NCBI GenBank assembly: GCA_035532215.1 | Contig: DATKRK010000413.1 | Coordinates: forward strand, 1-40,428 | DNA: 40,428 nucleotides | From: JAICIG01 sp035532215 | GTDB lineage: Bacteria > Planctomycetota > Planctomycetia > Pirellulales > JAICIG01 | Direction of reading: 5' to 3' | Shown here: positions 24,469 through 32,076 of the stretch, one piece after another | Layout of the letters: each line of letters starts with the position of its first letter | Numbering within the stretch: position 1 is the first letter of the stretch | The notes under the pieces: generated by a model | The model's input: the letters and a program-made list of their open reading frames with translations, nothing else | What the model was told of the DNA's origin: nothing | The model's database searches: none | Made by a program: the position numbers and the translations under genes

Positions 24469-25401
24469 ATGGATCCCCCGATGCAATCCACGCCGGCCCA
24501 AAACCCCCAGCCGATCAAACCCGCGGCTGCGACGCCCGAACGAGAACATGCCGCCCGCGGGCGCCGCGCGCCGATCGTGGGCCGGTTGGAAGCCATCTCG
24601 CGCGGCGAAAGCATTCCGACCGAGACGCATCCGGCCCTGGCCCATGCCGAGGCCGTGTTGGAAATCGACGGTTTCTGCCTCTGGTATGGGTCGAAGCAGG
24701 CGCTGTTCGACGTCTCGCTCCGCATTCCCCGCGGCAAGGTCACCGCGCTGATCGGCCCTTCGGGCTGCGGCAAGTCGACGCTGTTGCGATCGGTCAATCG
24801 GCTGAACGACCTGATCGACACCGTGCGCACCTCGGGCGACATGCGGCTCAACGGCGACACGATCTACCATACGCGCGTCGACGTGATCGAGCTGCGCAAA
24901 CGGATGGGCATGGTCTTTCAGAAGTCGAACCCCTTTCCGATGAGCATCTACGAAAACGTCGTCTACTCGCTGCGGATCGACGGCGAGCGCGATCGCCGCG
25001 TGCTCGACGAAGTCTGCGAGCGCAGCCTCCGCGGCGCCGCGCTGTGGGACGAGGCCAAAGACCGCCTGCACGAAAGCGGGCTGAGCCTCTCGGGCGGCCA
25101 GCAGCAGCGGCTGTGCATCGCCCGGGCCATCGCCGCCGAACCCGAAGTGCTGCTGATGGACGAGCCGTGCTCGGCTTTGGACCCGATCGCCACCGGCAAG
25201 ATCGAAGACCTGATCCGCGAGCTGCGAGGATCGTATTCGGTGCTGATCGTGACCCACAACATGCAGCAAGCCTCGCGAACCAGCGACTACACCGCCTTCA
25301 TGTACCTGGGCCGCGTGCTGGAATACGGTCCGACGCAGGACATCTTCACCAAACCCTACTTGAAAGACACGGAAGATTATGTGACTGGCAGGTTTGGGTA
25401 A
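24469..25401 (+). CDS. pstB: Phosphate ABC transporter ATP-binding protein
   Basis: A 310-residue ATPase of the phosphate importer. An extra N-terminal stretch of about 60 residues precedes the ABC domain (VLEIDGFCLWYGSKQALFDV). Walker A is GPSGCGKST, the Q-loop GMVFQKSNPFPMSIYENV, the signature LSGGQQQRLCIARA, Walker B VLLMDEPCSALDP and the switch His in IVTHNM. It lies 5 bp after pstA and is the last gene of the operon; no phoU follows, unlike the usual pstSCAB-phoU order. Confidence 0.96.
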   Translation: MDPPMQSTPAQNPQPIKPAAATPEREHAARGRRAPIVGRLEAISRGESIPTETHPALAHAEAVLEIDGFCLWYGSKQALFDVSLRIPRGKVTALIGPSGCGKSTLLRSVNRLNDLIDTVRTSGDMRLNGDTIYHTRVDVIELRKRMGMVFQKSNPFPMSIYENVVYSLRIDGERDRRVLDEVCERSLRGAALWDEAKDRLHESGLSLSGGQQQRLCIARAIAAEPEVLLMDEPCSALDPIATGKIEDLIRELRGSYSVLIVTHNMQQASRTSDYTAFMYLGRVLEYGPTQDIFTKPYLKDTEDYVTGRFG

Positions 25402-25487
25402 GTCGCGTCATAATTAGGGTTCTGCATTCGGTTTACAATCGAGAACCACATCCCGCTCGGAACAGAAAAGAAAGGGGGCCAGGACCG

Positions 25488-27335
25488 ATGGCTGATGCGT
25501 TCAATCCCTATCGCGCCTGGCTGGGCGTGACGTCGCAATCGGCGCGGCCGACGCATTATGAGCTGCTTGGATTGACCGCCGAGCGCTGCGACGCTCCCTT
25601 GGTCGCCGAGGGCTTCCGCCGGCAGATGAACCGGCTGAATCCCCACTTATCAGGGGAGCATGCCGCGACGGCGCAACGAATTGCCGGCGAATTGGCCAAC
25701 GCCCGCGTCGTCCTGCTGACCCCCACGACGAAGCGGGCCTACGACGCCGAATTGGCATCGCGATCTCGCAGGGCGCCTGCGGCCCAGCCGCCGGGATCGT
25801 CTGCCGCCGCGCCGCCGTCAACTTCCGGCTCGCTTTCCGGCGGCGGCTCGGCCGACGACTTGTTGCCGCCTCAAGCGGCTCCGGTTCCCGCGGCGCCGGT
25901 TCCCGTAACGCAAATGCCTGCCGCGCCAGTCTCCGCAACCCCGACCAGCGCCCCGCCCGCAAACCAGCCGCCTCCGCCGCCGATGCCCTCGCCTTACGCG
26001 GCGCCGCGACCCGTAGAAGCGGCATCCCTGCCGCTTTCCCAGCCGGCGCCGATGCCCTCGCCTTACGCGGCGCCGCCGGGCGTCGGTTATGTGCAACCCG
26101 GCGGCTATCAGCCGGCGCCGGGCTATGCGTACGCACAACCCTATCCGGCGCAGGGCGGCTATCCTGCGTATCAGCCCGCCAGCGGCCAGCCAGCTTATCC
26201 CGGCCAACAACCTTTTCCCGGCCAGCAAGTTTTTCCGGGCCAGGGCATGCCTGCTTCGGCCGCGTATCCTGCCGCCGCACCCCAGCCAGCGGCGCCGGTT
26301 CCTAGCGTGTCGACGGGCTCGTCAACAAGCAGCGTCTCGCGGCTTTCTCGTTCGAATCGCTCGTCGGCCGGCCCGATGCTCGCCGGGCTGTTGGTCGCCG
26401 GCGCTGCGGTGGCGGGCGGCGCGTACTACCTGGTCAAGGCCGACTCGGCCCAGACGCCCGCGGGCCCCGGAACCAACGCCCCTGCGAACGGGTCCGCCGT
26501 TGCGGCGAACGCGCCGGCTGCCAAGCAAACGCCCGACGAGCGAGTCGCCCGATCATCGCCGAACGGCGCCTCGCCCCGCCGCAAACCTATCAAGCCGCCC
26601 GTCGTCGCTCCGGTCGCTTCGTCGTCGAAAGACAAGCTGTTCGACCCCAACGCTCCCGACCCGGAACCGCCGCCCGTCGAAATGCCCGTGGAAATGCCTG
26701 TAAACGGCGCTCCGCAACCCGGTGCTACGGCTGCGCCAACGCCCGATTCGCCGAAACCCGATTCGCCGCGGCCCGCCAATCCGGCCGGTGATGCGCCCGC
26801 GGCCAGTCCCGAGGAGCAGGCCGCGGTGGGCGAAGCCTTGGCCGCCGCGCGGCAGGCGCTGGCCAGCCGCGACTTCACCGCCGCCGAAACCCATTTGGCC
26901 GAGGCCACGCTCGAAGCCACGGCGCCCGAGTCGTTGGCCGCGGTCGACCGGTTGGAATTCATGAACCGCTACCTGAAGGATTTTTGGGGCGCGGTGCGGC
27001 AGCAGTTGGAAAAGCTCGACGGCGCGGAAACGATCACCGTCGACGGCAAAGAGCTGAGCATCGTCGAGGCGTCTCCGGAGAAGATCATCTTTCGCTCCGC
27101 GGGCAAGCGCTACGAGTACGCCTTCGCCAAGCTGCCCGGCAAGCTGGCTTACTGGCTGGCCGATTCTTGGCTCGACCACGGCAACCCGGCCGCTTATCTC
27201 GTGCTCGGCGCCTTTCACGCCCTCGACGCCCAAGGCGACCGCCAGCAAGCCCGCCGGCTCTTCGACCAGGCCGCCGCCGGAGGGCTCGATGTAAGGCTGC
27301 TTCTGGCGGAGCTTGACGCGAGCGAAGGGAAGTAG
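25488..27335 (+). CDS. J-domain-like planctomycete protein with central membrane helix
   Basis: A 615-residue protein. Residues 1-90 (FNPYRAWLGVTSQSARPTHY, LLGLTAERCDAPLVAEGFRR, VLLTPTTKRAYDAELASRS) resemble the J-domain-like N-terminus seen in many planctomycete proteins, but without the HPD tripeptide needed to stimulate DnaK. A Pro/Ala/Gln/Tyr-rich region (about 95-285, PGQQPFPGQQVFPGQG type repeats) leads to one membrane helix (GPMLAGLLVAGAAVAGGAYYLV, about 293-314), another disordered Pro-rich stretch, and a helical C-terminal domain (EALAAARQALASRDFTAAET; QGDRQQARRLFDQAAAGG) like TPR repeats. A cluster of purines (AAAGGGGGCCAGG) precedes the ATG. Function unknown; the layout suggests a membrane scaffold. 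Confidence 0.8.
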   Translation: MADAFNPYRAWLGVTSQSARPTHYELLGLTAERCDAPLVAEGFRRQMNRLNPHLSGEHAATAQRIAGELANARVVLLTPTTKRAYDAELASRSRRAPAAQPPGSSAAAPPSTSGSLSGGGSADDLLPPQAAPVPAAPVPVTQMPAAPVSATPTSAPPANQPPPPPMPSPYAAPRPVEAASLPLSQPAPMPSPYAAPPGVGYVQPGGYQPAPGYAYAQPYPAQGGYPAYQPASGQPAYPGQQPFPGQQVFPGQGMPASAAYPAAAPQPAAPVPSVSTGSSTSSVSRLSRSNRSSAGPMLAGLLVAGAAVAGGAYYLVKADSAQTPAGPGTNAPANGSAVAANAPAAKQTPDERVARSSPNGASPRRKPIKPPVVAPVASSSKDKLFDPNAPDPEPPPVEMPVEMPVNGAPQPGATAAPTPDSPKPDSPRPANPAGDAPAASPEEQAAVGEALAAARQALASRDFTAAETHLAEATLEATAPESLAAVDRLEFMNRYLKDFWGAVRQQLEKLDGAETITVDGKELSIVEASPEKIIFRSAGKRYEYAFAKLPGKLAYWLADSWLDHGNPAAYLVLGAFHALDAQGDRQQARRLFDQAAAGGLDVRLLLAELDASEGK

Positions 27336-27370
27336 GCCGCGACCGCTGCTGCGCGCCGCCCGACCCGTAT

Positions 27371-28474
27371 TTACGCCGCCGCCACGTTCGTGTTGAGTTG
27401 ACGGCGACGACGGTAGGTTGCAATCGCCAATCCGATGCCGCCGAGTCCGGCCAGCACAAAAGTCGATGGTTCGGGCGTCGGAACCATGGGAAACGCGTTG
27501 AACGGAGGCAGAGCAGGAGGAGGCGCCGGAGGAGGCGGAGGCGGAGCATCGTTTGCCGAGTAGGTAAACCCCCACCATTCGCCGCCGTAAAGCGTGACCG
27601 TGTTCAACGTCTTACCGTTACTCAGGGTACTCGTGACGTCCGTCGCCAAAACGGTCTGGAACTGCAACGCGACCACGGGATTATTCTCGTATTCGTTTTC
27701 ATTAGCTACGGGCTCGTCCGCGAAGTACGTTTGCGTCGGGTTCGTTCCGTTGATGGTTCCCTTCGCTCCCGCGTAATAGGGCGTTTTACTATTCGATGAG
27801 GATGTGTCCACGACGCCGCCGTTGTCCAGAATGGGCCCGAAATTATGGCCGCGGCTCGTCCCCTCATAGGCTTGAACCCAGGTGGGATTGTCCAATTCCG
27901 GGGCGCCGTTGCCGTTCAGGTTGGGGGTGTAAGTAAGCTTGATGACCGCTCCGCCTAGTTCACCGGGTCCGACGGCTCCAAAACTCTTGTCATTCTCCGT
28001 TGGGAAGGCGGCTTGCTGGACGACAAATGGGAAGTAATCCGTGACGGTGATTCCCGATTGAACTAGTTTCTCGGTGGCTAACGAGGCCCAGCTGTAGGCC
28101 CACGCCTGACCCGATGGGCCGGATCCGTTTTTGGGATTGGCCTCGATGTAGTTGTCGAGCGAGTCGTTAATCCAAATGCACTCGCCGTTCAGATATAAAT
28201 TGTATGGGAAGTTATAGGTAATCGAACTGACTGGAATTGGCCCGTCCGTTCCATTCGGCCCGTACGCCCCATACGGCCCCACCTCGGCCTGATGATAGTC
28301 GTCACCGTAGTAGGTCGGGCCTGCGGACTGGAAAATCCCGGCGGCGGCATACTCTGGCAAGAACAAAACTCCGCAGGCGAGCAAGCTGAATGCGATCAGA
28401 GGCGGAGCGGTTCGCTTCGCTCGCAAACTTCCGCAGCGCCGTAATCCCCGGAAGCACCTCAAGTGATGAGACAT
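27371..28474 (-). CDS. PEP-CTERM sorting-domain protein
   Basis: A 367-residue secreted protein. It has an N-terminal signal (PPLIAFSLLACGVLFLPEYAAA), an Asn/Gly/Tyr/Thr-rich beta-type ectodomain (SSITYNFPYNLYLNGECIWI; ALQFQTVLATDVTSTL), a Pro-rich stalk (PPPPPPAPPPALPP) and a typical PEP-CTERM tail: PEPST, a hydrophobic helix (FVLAGLGGIGLAIATY) and RRRR. The tail directs export and processing by an exosortase, usually in exopolysaccharide-producing bacteria; the exosortase gene is not here. AAAGGAG precedes the ATG at 28474. The ectodomain family is not recognised. The base composition is visibly less GC-rich than neighbouring genes. Confidence 0.9.
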   Translation of the reverse strand: MSHHLRCFRGLRRCGSLRAKRTAPPLIAFSLLACGVLFLPEYAAAGIFQSAGPTYYGDDYHQAEVGPYGAYGPNGTDGPIPVSSITYNFPYNLYLNGECIWINDSLDNYIEANPKNGSGPSGQAWAYSWASLATEKLVQSGITVTDYFPFVVQQAAFPTENDKSFGAVGPGELGGAVIKLTYTPNLNGNGAPELDNPTWVQAYEGTSRGHNFGPILDNGGVVDTSSSNSKTPYYAGAKGTINGTNPTQTYFADEPVANENEYENNPVVALQFQTVLATDVTSTLSNGKTLNTVTLYGGEWWGFTYSANDAPPPPPPAPPPALPPFNAFPMVPTPEPSTFVLAGLGGIGLAIATYRRRRQLNTNVAAA

Positions 28475-28630
28475 GACGACAGCTCCTTTCGAGAAGCTCA
28501 GTGATGGGGTCGGTGAGCCGACTGAGTGGACCACCGAGCGCTGTCGTCGAGGGCCCCGTCGTCGAAGGCCCGGCCCGAGATGCCTTCGCCCTTGGGAGCG
28601 CGCGTCGCCCCCCACCCGTCGAAAGGAAAA
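28475..28630 (-). other. Long leader upstream of the PEP-CTERM gene
   Basis: The region between the predicted promoter and the PEP-CTERM start, about 155 nt on the minus strand. No gene is seen on either strand. It ends in the AAAGGAG ribosome-binding site. Confidence 0.4.
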
Positions 28631-28658
28631 ACTAAACTCGGCAAACCGCGTTTGTCAA
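28631..28658 (-). promoter_or_regulatory. Candidate sigma-70 promoter of the PEP-CTERM gene
   Basis: On the minus strand a perfect TTGACA (28658-28653) is followed after 16 nt by TTTAGT (28636-28631), four of six bases matching the -10 consensus. It lies about 157 nt before the start codon and directly downstream of the AT-rich palindrome. Confidence 0.45.
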
Positions 28659-28659
28659 G

Positions 28660-28683
28660 AAATATTTTGATGAGAAAATATTT
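28660..28683. promoter_or_regulatory. AT-rich palindrome adjoining the -35 box (operator candidate)
   Basis: AAATATTTT (28660-28668) and AAAATATTT (28675-28683) are perfect inverted copies around GATGAG, directly upstream of the TTGACA box. An AT palindrome in this GC-rich segment looks like a dimeric regulator or nucleoid-protein site. The regulator is unknown. Confidence 0.45.
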
Positions 28684-28796
28684 TTGGGTCTTCCGCGGAA
28701 TTCGTGGGTGAAAAGCGACGTCTCTTGGCGGGGCGCCGGGGCAGGGCCTGGGCGCCAAAATTTGACGCATACCATTGAAAACACACGGGCGCTGCG

Positions 28797-29474
28797 CTAT
28801 TTTGCCTTCCCGGCTGCCAGCCGGCGGTATTTGATGTCGCGGAAGGCGCCGGTGGTATTCCAGGTGGCGATGCCGAGCGGCTTGGAACGCTCGACCTCGA
28901 TGCGAATCGAAATCTTGCGGTCCTTCGTGGCCACGTCGACCACCGGCTGGTCGTCGATCCAGGCTTGAATCTTGGCGTCGGTCACTTTCAGCCGGATGCG
29001 ATACCACTTGCCTTGCTTGAAGCCCATGCTGCGCGTGGTTTCGTTGTGGGCGGCGTCTTGGCCGTCGAGGCTCGAGAGCCCCACGACGCTGCCGCCCCAG
29101 CCGCCCACGATCAGGCTGCAAGGCGACGAGCCGACCGGAAACGTGAGCCCGCAGAAGAAGTCCGTACCGTCAACGCGCATCGCCTCCAGGCTCAACTCGT
29201 AGTCGGTCTTCGGGAAATCCTTGGTCCAGGTCACTCCGTTGCAACCTTCGGCGAAGCCGATCACGAGCTTGCCGTCTTCGACTTCCAATTCTCCGCTGCC
29301 GCCGAACTCGCTCGACTTCCAGCCGCCCAGCGACTTGCCGTCGAACAGGCTCTCCCACTTCGGCACGTCCGCCTTGGGCGGTTCGGCGTGCAATCCCGCG
29401 TCGGCCATCGACCACCAGGCCGCGAGACCGGCGCAGGCAACGAGGAACGCAAAGCGAGCAGGTTGGCGTGGCAT
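28797..29474 (-). CDS. Secreted DUF1080 (3-keto-disaccharide hydrolase type) protein
   Basis: A 225-residue protein with a signal peptide (FAFLVACAGLAAWWSMADAGLHA) and one jellyroll domain: WESLFDGKSLGGWKSSEFGG opens it, with FCGLTFPVGSSPCSLIVGGW and KWYRIRLKVTDAKIQAWIDD following. This single-domain form differs from the two-domain protein at 15353. AAGGAG lies 6 nt before the ATG. It may act on keto-glycosides or bind sugars outside the cell. It stands alone between a PEP-CTERM gene and a small membrane protein gene. Confidence 0.88.
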   Translation of the reverse strand: MPRQPARFAFLVACAGLAAWWSMADAGLHAEPPKADVPKWESLFDGKSLGGWKSSEFGGSGELEVEDGKLVIGFAEGCNGVTWTKDFPKTDYELSLEAMRVDGTDFFCGLTFPVGSSPCSLIVGGWGGSVVGLSSLDGQDAAHNETTRSMGFKQGKWYRIRLKVTDAKIQAWIDDQPVVDVATKDRKISIRIEVERSKPLGIATWNTTGAFRDIKYRRLAAGKAK

Positions 29475-29497
29475 CGGAGGCTCCTTCGTGGTTGGCA

Positions 29498-29520
29498 GGT
29501 AGACGGTAGACGGTAGACGG
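29498..29520. repeat. Short 7-bp tandem repeat (GGTAGAC)
   Basis: Just over three copies of GGTAGAC stand in the leader of the DUF1080 gene, upstream of its ribosome-binding site. Its small size makes slippage variation possible, but no role is evident. Confidence 0.6.
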
Positions 29521-29536
29521 AACAGAGGGGCGGCCC

Positions 29537-29947
29537 TCACCCCGGCCCTTTCCCCGAGGGAGAGCGCGCGTTGCTCCTGTCGCGGCTCTCCTGACGCCCG
29601 ACGCCTGACGCCTGTCGCCTCGCTCCTGTCGCCGGCCGCTTGTCTCCCTGGCGTCGCAGCAGGGACAGCACGAACATCGCCGCGGCAAAGATTGGAGCAA
29701 CTTTCAACAGCACGGGCAACATCCGGGGGCGAAAAGCGACGACGGCGAACAACGCGGCCAGGCCGGCCAACAGCAGCTTGCTCTTGAGCTGCCTGGTTTG
29801 CGGCAACGCCAGCCAGAGCATCGCCATCACCAACCCGACGCGCAGGCAGGCGCCTTCCAGCACTTCGCCCCCAAAACCCCAGACATGACTCGCGGCGCCA
29901 ACGGCCAGCAGCGCCACAGCAATGATTCCGATCGTCGGCCGGTGCAT
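29537..29947 (-). CDS. Small membrane protein of unknown function
   Basis: A 136-residue protein with about four hydrophobic helices (TIGIIAVALLAVGAASHVWG; CLRVGLVMAMLWLALP; LLLAGLAALFAVVAF; LLKVAPIFAAAMFVLSLL) and a basic, low-complexity tail of about 40 residues. The tail is encoded by degenerate CCTGACGCC-type repeats and a copy of the CCCTCACCC hairpin repeat (29533-29566), so the original C-terminus was probably replaced by repeat DNA. No family recognised. Confidence 0.65.
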   Translation of the reverse strand: MHRPTIGIIAVALLAVGAASHVWGFGGEVLEGACLRVGLVMAMLWLALPQTRQLKSKLLLAGLAALFAVVAFRPRMLPVLLKVAPIFAAAMFVLSLLRRQGDKRPATGARRQASGVGRQESRDRSNARSPSGKGPG

Positions 29948-30038
29948 GACTCGATTATGCGTGTCTCGGCGCGCGGCCGCAAGGCGAAGGGAGTAGAACC
30001 AATCCGCGGACTGACGACGGGTTCGCGCCAGCCGCCGG

Positions 30039-30255
30039 CGCCAGCAAGACGCCGAGTGCGCGAAGCTGCTGGCGAAGCGGACGCTGACGAATCTCTACAA
30101 GTGAACGCCCCGCGTGGCTCGATCGGGCCCATCGCCGGCTCGATGAGGCCGTGTTCGCCGGCTACGGCTGGCCCGCCGATCTTTCCGACGACGAAATCCT
30201 CGCCCGGCTGCTGGAACTCAATCTCGAGCGTTCCGCCGCCGAGCAGCCAAAGTAG
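30039..30255 (+). pseudogene. C-terminal remnant of a DNA methyltransferase / type II R-M protein
   Basis: Codons from about 30042 read QDAECAKLLAKRTLTNLY, then after a frameshift near 30100 ERPAWLDRAHRRLDEAVFAG and YGWPADLSDDEILARLLELN to a TAG at 30253. This resembles the C-terminal end of large class I DNA methyltransferases (MmeI/Eco57I type) as I remember them. Only this end remains. Its TAG stop is supplied by the GTAG head of the repeat that follows. Confidence 0.6.
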
Positions 30256-30544
30256 TAGGCATACTCCTAAGAAAATATTCTGTGGAGGGCCGGGCGCCCT
30301 CGCCCGGCGAATGCCGGACGGGCGGGGGCGCCCGTCCCTCCAAGAAAACAACCCGGCCCTCCAAGAAAACAACGCATTTTCATTCGTCGGGGCGACCGAA
30401 AGTCATGGCGCCTCCAAGAAAACAACGCATTTTCATTCGTCGGGGCGACCGGCAGTCATGGCGCCTCCGTATGCCGTCACCGGCGCGATGGTTGGGCGTC
30501 ATGGCAGTCCTGGCGACGGCACACGGGAGTGTGCCTGCTACTTT
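30249..30544 (+). repeat. REPIN-like element, copy D, split by an insertion
   Basis: The left unit starts AAAGTAGTAGGCATACTCC and stops at 30267. It resumes at 30469 with GTATGCCGTC, and the inverted right unit ends 30544 (hairpin GGCACAC-GGGA-GTGTGCC). With the insert removed the left hairpin is GGCATAC-TCC-GTATGCC, perfectly paired with base pairs different from copies A and C. Confidence 0.75.
30268..30468. mobile_element. 201-bp insert inside REPIN copy D, with CTCC on both sides
   Basis: CTCC at 30264-30267 and 30465-30468 flank the insert, like a 4-bp target duplication. Inside are an inverted pair of GGAG-headed palindromes (30284-30309 forward, 30318-30341 inverted) and two copies of a 53-bp unit (30358-30410 and 30411-30463) starting CCTCCAAGAAAACAACGC. 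It encodes no protein. Confidence 0.5.
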
Positions 30545-30598
30545 GTCGCCAGCGGGGCCACGCGAGCTGGCAAACAACGTGTTGCCGCGGCCGATTCG

Positions 30599-30665
30599 CC
30601 CTCACCTAACCTCTCCCAGAGGGAGAGGGACGAGCAATAACCTTTCCCAGAGGGAGAGGGACGAG
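30599..30665. repeat. CCTCTCCC hairpin repeats at the 3' end of the outer-membrane protein gene
   Basis: CCTCTCCC-AGA-GGGAGAGG (30610-30628) and CCTTTCCC-AGA-GGGAGAGG (30641-30659) are two hairpins after CCCTCACC. They lie just downstream of the minus-strand gene ending at 30676 and belong to the same family as 12541-12610. They may serve as RNA 3' structures. Confidence 0.7.
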
Positions 30666-30675
30666 CCAGTCGTCC

Positions 30676-32076
30676 CTACCAAATCATGTTCCAGCCGACC
30701 GTCAGCAGCCAGCGGGCGCGCAACTGCGGGCCGTGCAGCGACTGGTAGATGGGAATGCCGCTCTCGACCGAAATGCGCTGGCCGGGGAAGCGGCCGTCGG
30801 GCAGATAGTAGTTCAGCCCGAACAGCAAGTCGAGCATCCGGCCGCCTTGCAGATTGGGCTGGTTGACTTGCGTCAAGGCCGGGTCGAGCCGCGAGTCGGC
30901 GCCGTGGATGTGCGTCCAAATCTGTTCGTCGAGCCGGACCGAACCGCTCCAACGCTCGCTGAACCGCCGCGCGGCCCAGCCGGTGATGTCGACCGCGTCG
31001 CCCAGCTCGTAGCCATAGGTGTTGTAGCCCGTGCGAATCGTGCCGATCGACTGAAGGCCCCACGTCCAGCGCTCGTTCTGGCCGCGATAGGTCATGCCGG
31101 GCATCAAGTCCCAACTGCCCGAGCTGGTTCGCACCGGGTAACTGAATCGGCCCGTGCCGAACACCGGGTAGTTGTTGAGGGTGTTGATGATGCCCACCGG
31201 AATGCTCATGCCCAGGTTCAAGTGGATTTGCTGGCGGTCCCAGCGTTTCAGCACGAGCAAGCCGGAAAGCTGCACGTCGCCCAGTTGCGTGTTCGAGTCG
31301 TTGGACGCGCCGCCGCCCTGCGAAACGAAATCGAGGCTGTTCTCCTCGATCGGCAGCTTGGCCAGGATCGTGAAATCGTCGGTCAGGCCGTATTCGACCA
31401 GCATCAGGTGCGTGCGCGTGCGGCCGCGCGTCGCCGCCAACGGGAAACGGGCCAGCACGTCGGCGGTCCCCAACGGGTGCGTGCCGTCGAGATTGCCCAG
31501 GAAGCTCGTCGTGCTGTAGCGGTACGACACCAGCATCGTGCTGTTCTTCAGCGTGTGATCGCCCGTCACGCCGATCGGCGCGAGGCCGTCGGGCCGATAG
31601 AGATCGATCGGCAGATTGATCATCACGTCGTCGCGCAGCAGGCGGTCGGGATCGGCCACGGGCCGGCGCAGGATCTGGGTGGTTTCGCGTTGCAGGATTC
31701 CGACCGGCGGCCCGGCCAGCAGGTACTCATAGACGCGCAGCCGCAGCGGCCTGCGGACCGGCTGATCGAGCGAGCCCCAGTTGGGCGCCGTCGGATCGGG
31801 CGGCGGGGCGGCCTTTTCATACGGCGCAAAGCGGTCGGGCGCGCCGGGCGGAACTTGCTCGAACGCCGGCGGCGAAGCAGGCTCGTCGCTCAAGGCCGCC
31901 TGGAACGGGCTGCGGGCCTGCCGTTCGGCGCCGCGAACCGTCGGCTCGCGGAACCTCATGGTCTGCGCCCGGCCGACGTTGCCGCCGGCGAACAGCGCGA
32001 GCCCGGCCAGCAGCGGCCAAATTCGCGTCAGCGAAGATTTGCTCAGCAAGGATTTGCGCAGCGAGGATTTGTTCAT
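30676..32076 (-). CDS. Outer-membrane beta-barrel protein of the efflux locus
   Basis: A 466-residue protein. The ATG at 32076 has AAGGAGGGG upstream and overlaps the stop of the TolC-like gene (ATGA), so the two are coupled. A signal peptide (WPLLAGLALFAGGNVGRA) is followed by a Pro-rich segment and about 300 residues of alternating beta-strands (TMLVSYRYSTTSFLGNLDG, THLMLVEYGLTDDFTILAKL, RISVESGIPIYQSLHG) ending in an aromatic residue (VGWNMIW), as expected of a porin-like barrel. It resembles the phenol meta-pathway transporter-like family (PF13557 type), often found beside metal RND systems, but the family call is tentative. Confidence 0.8.
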   Translation of the reverse strand: MNKSSLRKSLLSKSSLTRIWPLLAGLALFAGGNVGRAQTMRFREPTVRGAERQARSPFQAALSDEPASPPAFEQVPPGAPDRFAPYEKAAPPPDPTAPNWGSLDQPVRRPLRLRVYEYLLAGPPVGILQRETTQILRRPVADPDRLLRDDVMINLPIDLYRPDGLAPIGVTGDHTLKNSTMLVSYRYSTTSFLGNLDGTHPLGTADVLARFPLAATRGRTRTHLMLVEYGLTDDFTILAKLPIEENSLDFVSQGGGASNDSNTQLGDVQLSGLLVLKRWDRQQIHLNLGMSIPVGIINTLNNYPVFGTGRFSYPVRTSSGSWDLMPGMTYRGQNERWTWGLQSIGTIRTGYNTYGYELGDAVDITGWAARRFSERWSGSVRLDEQIWTHIHGADSRLDPALTQVNQPNLQGGRMLDLLFGLNYYLPDGRFPGQRISVESGIPIYQSLHGPQLRARWLLTVGWNMIW

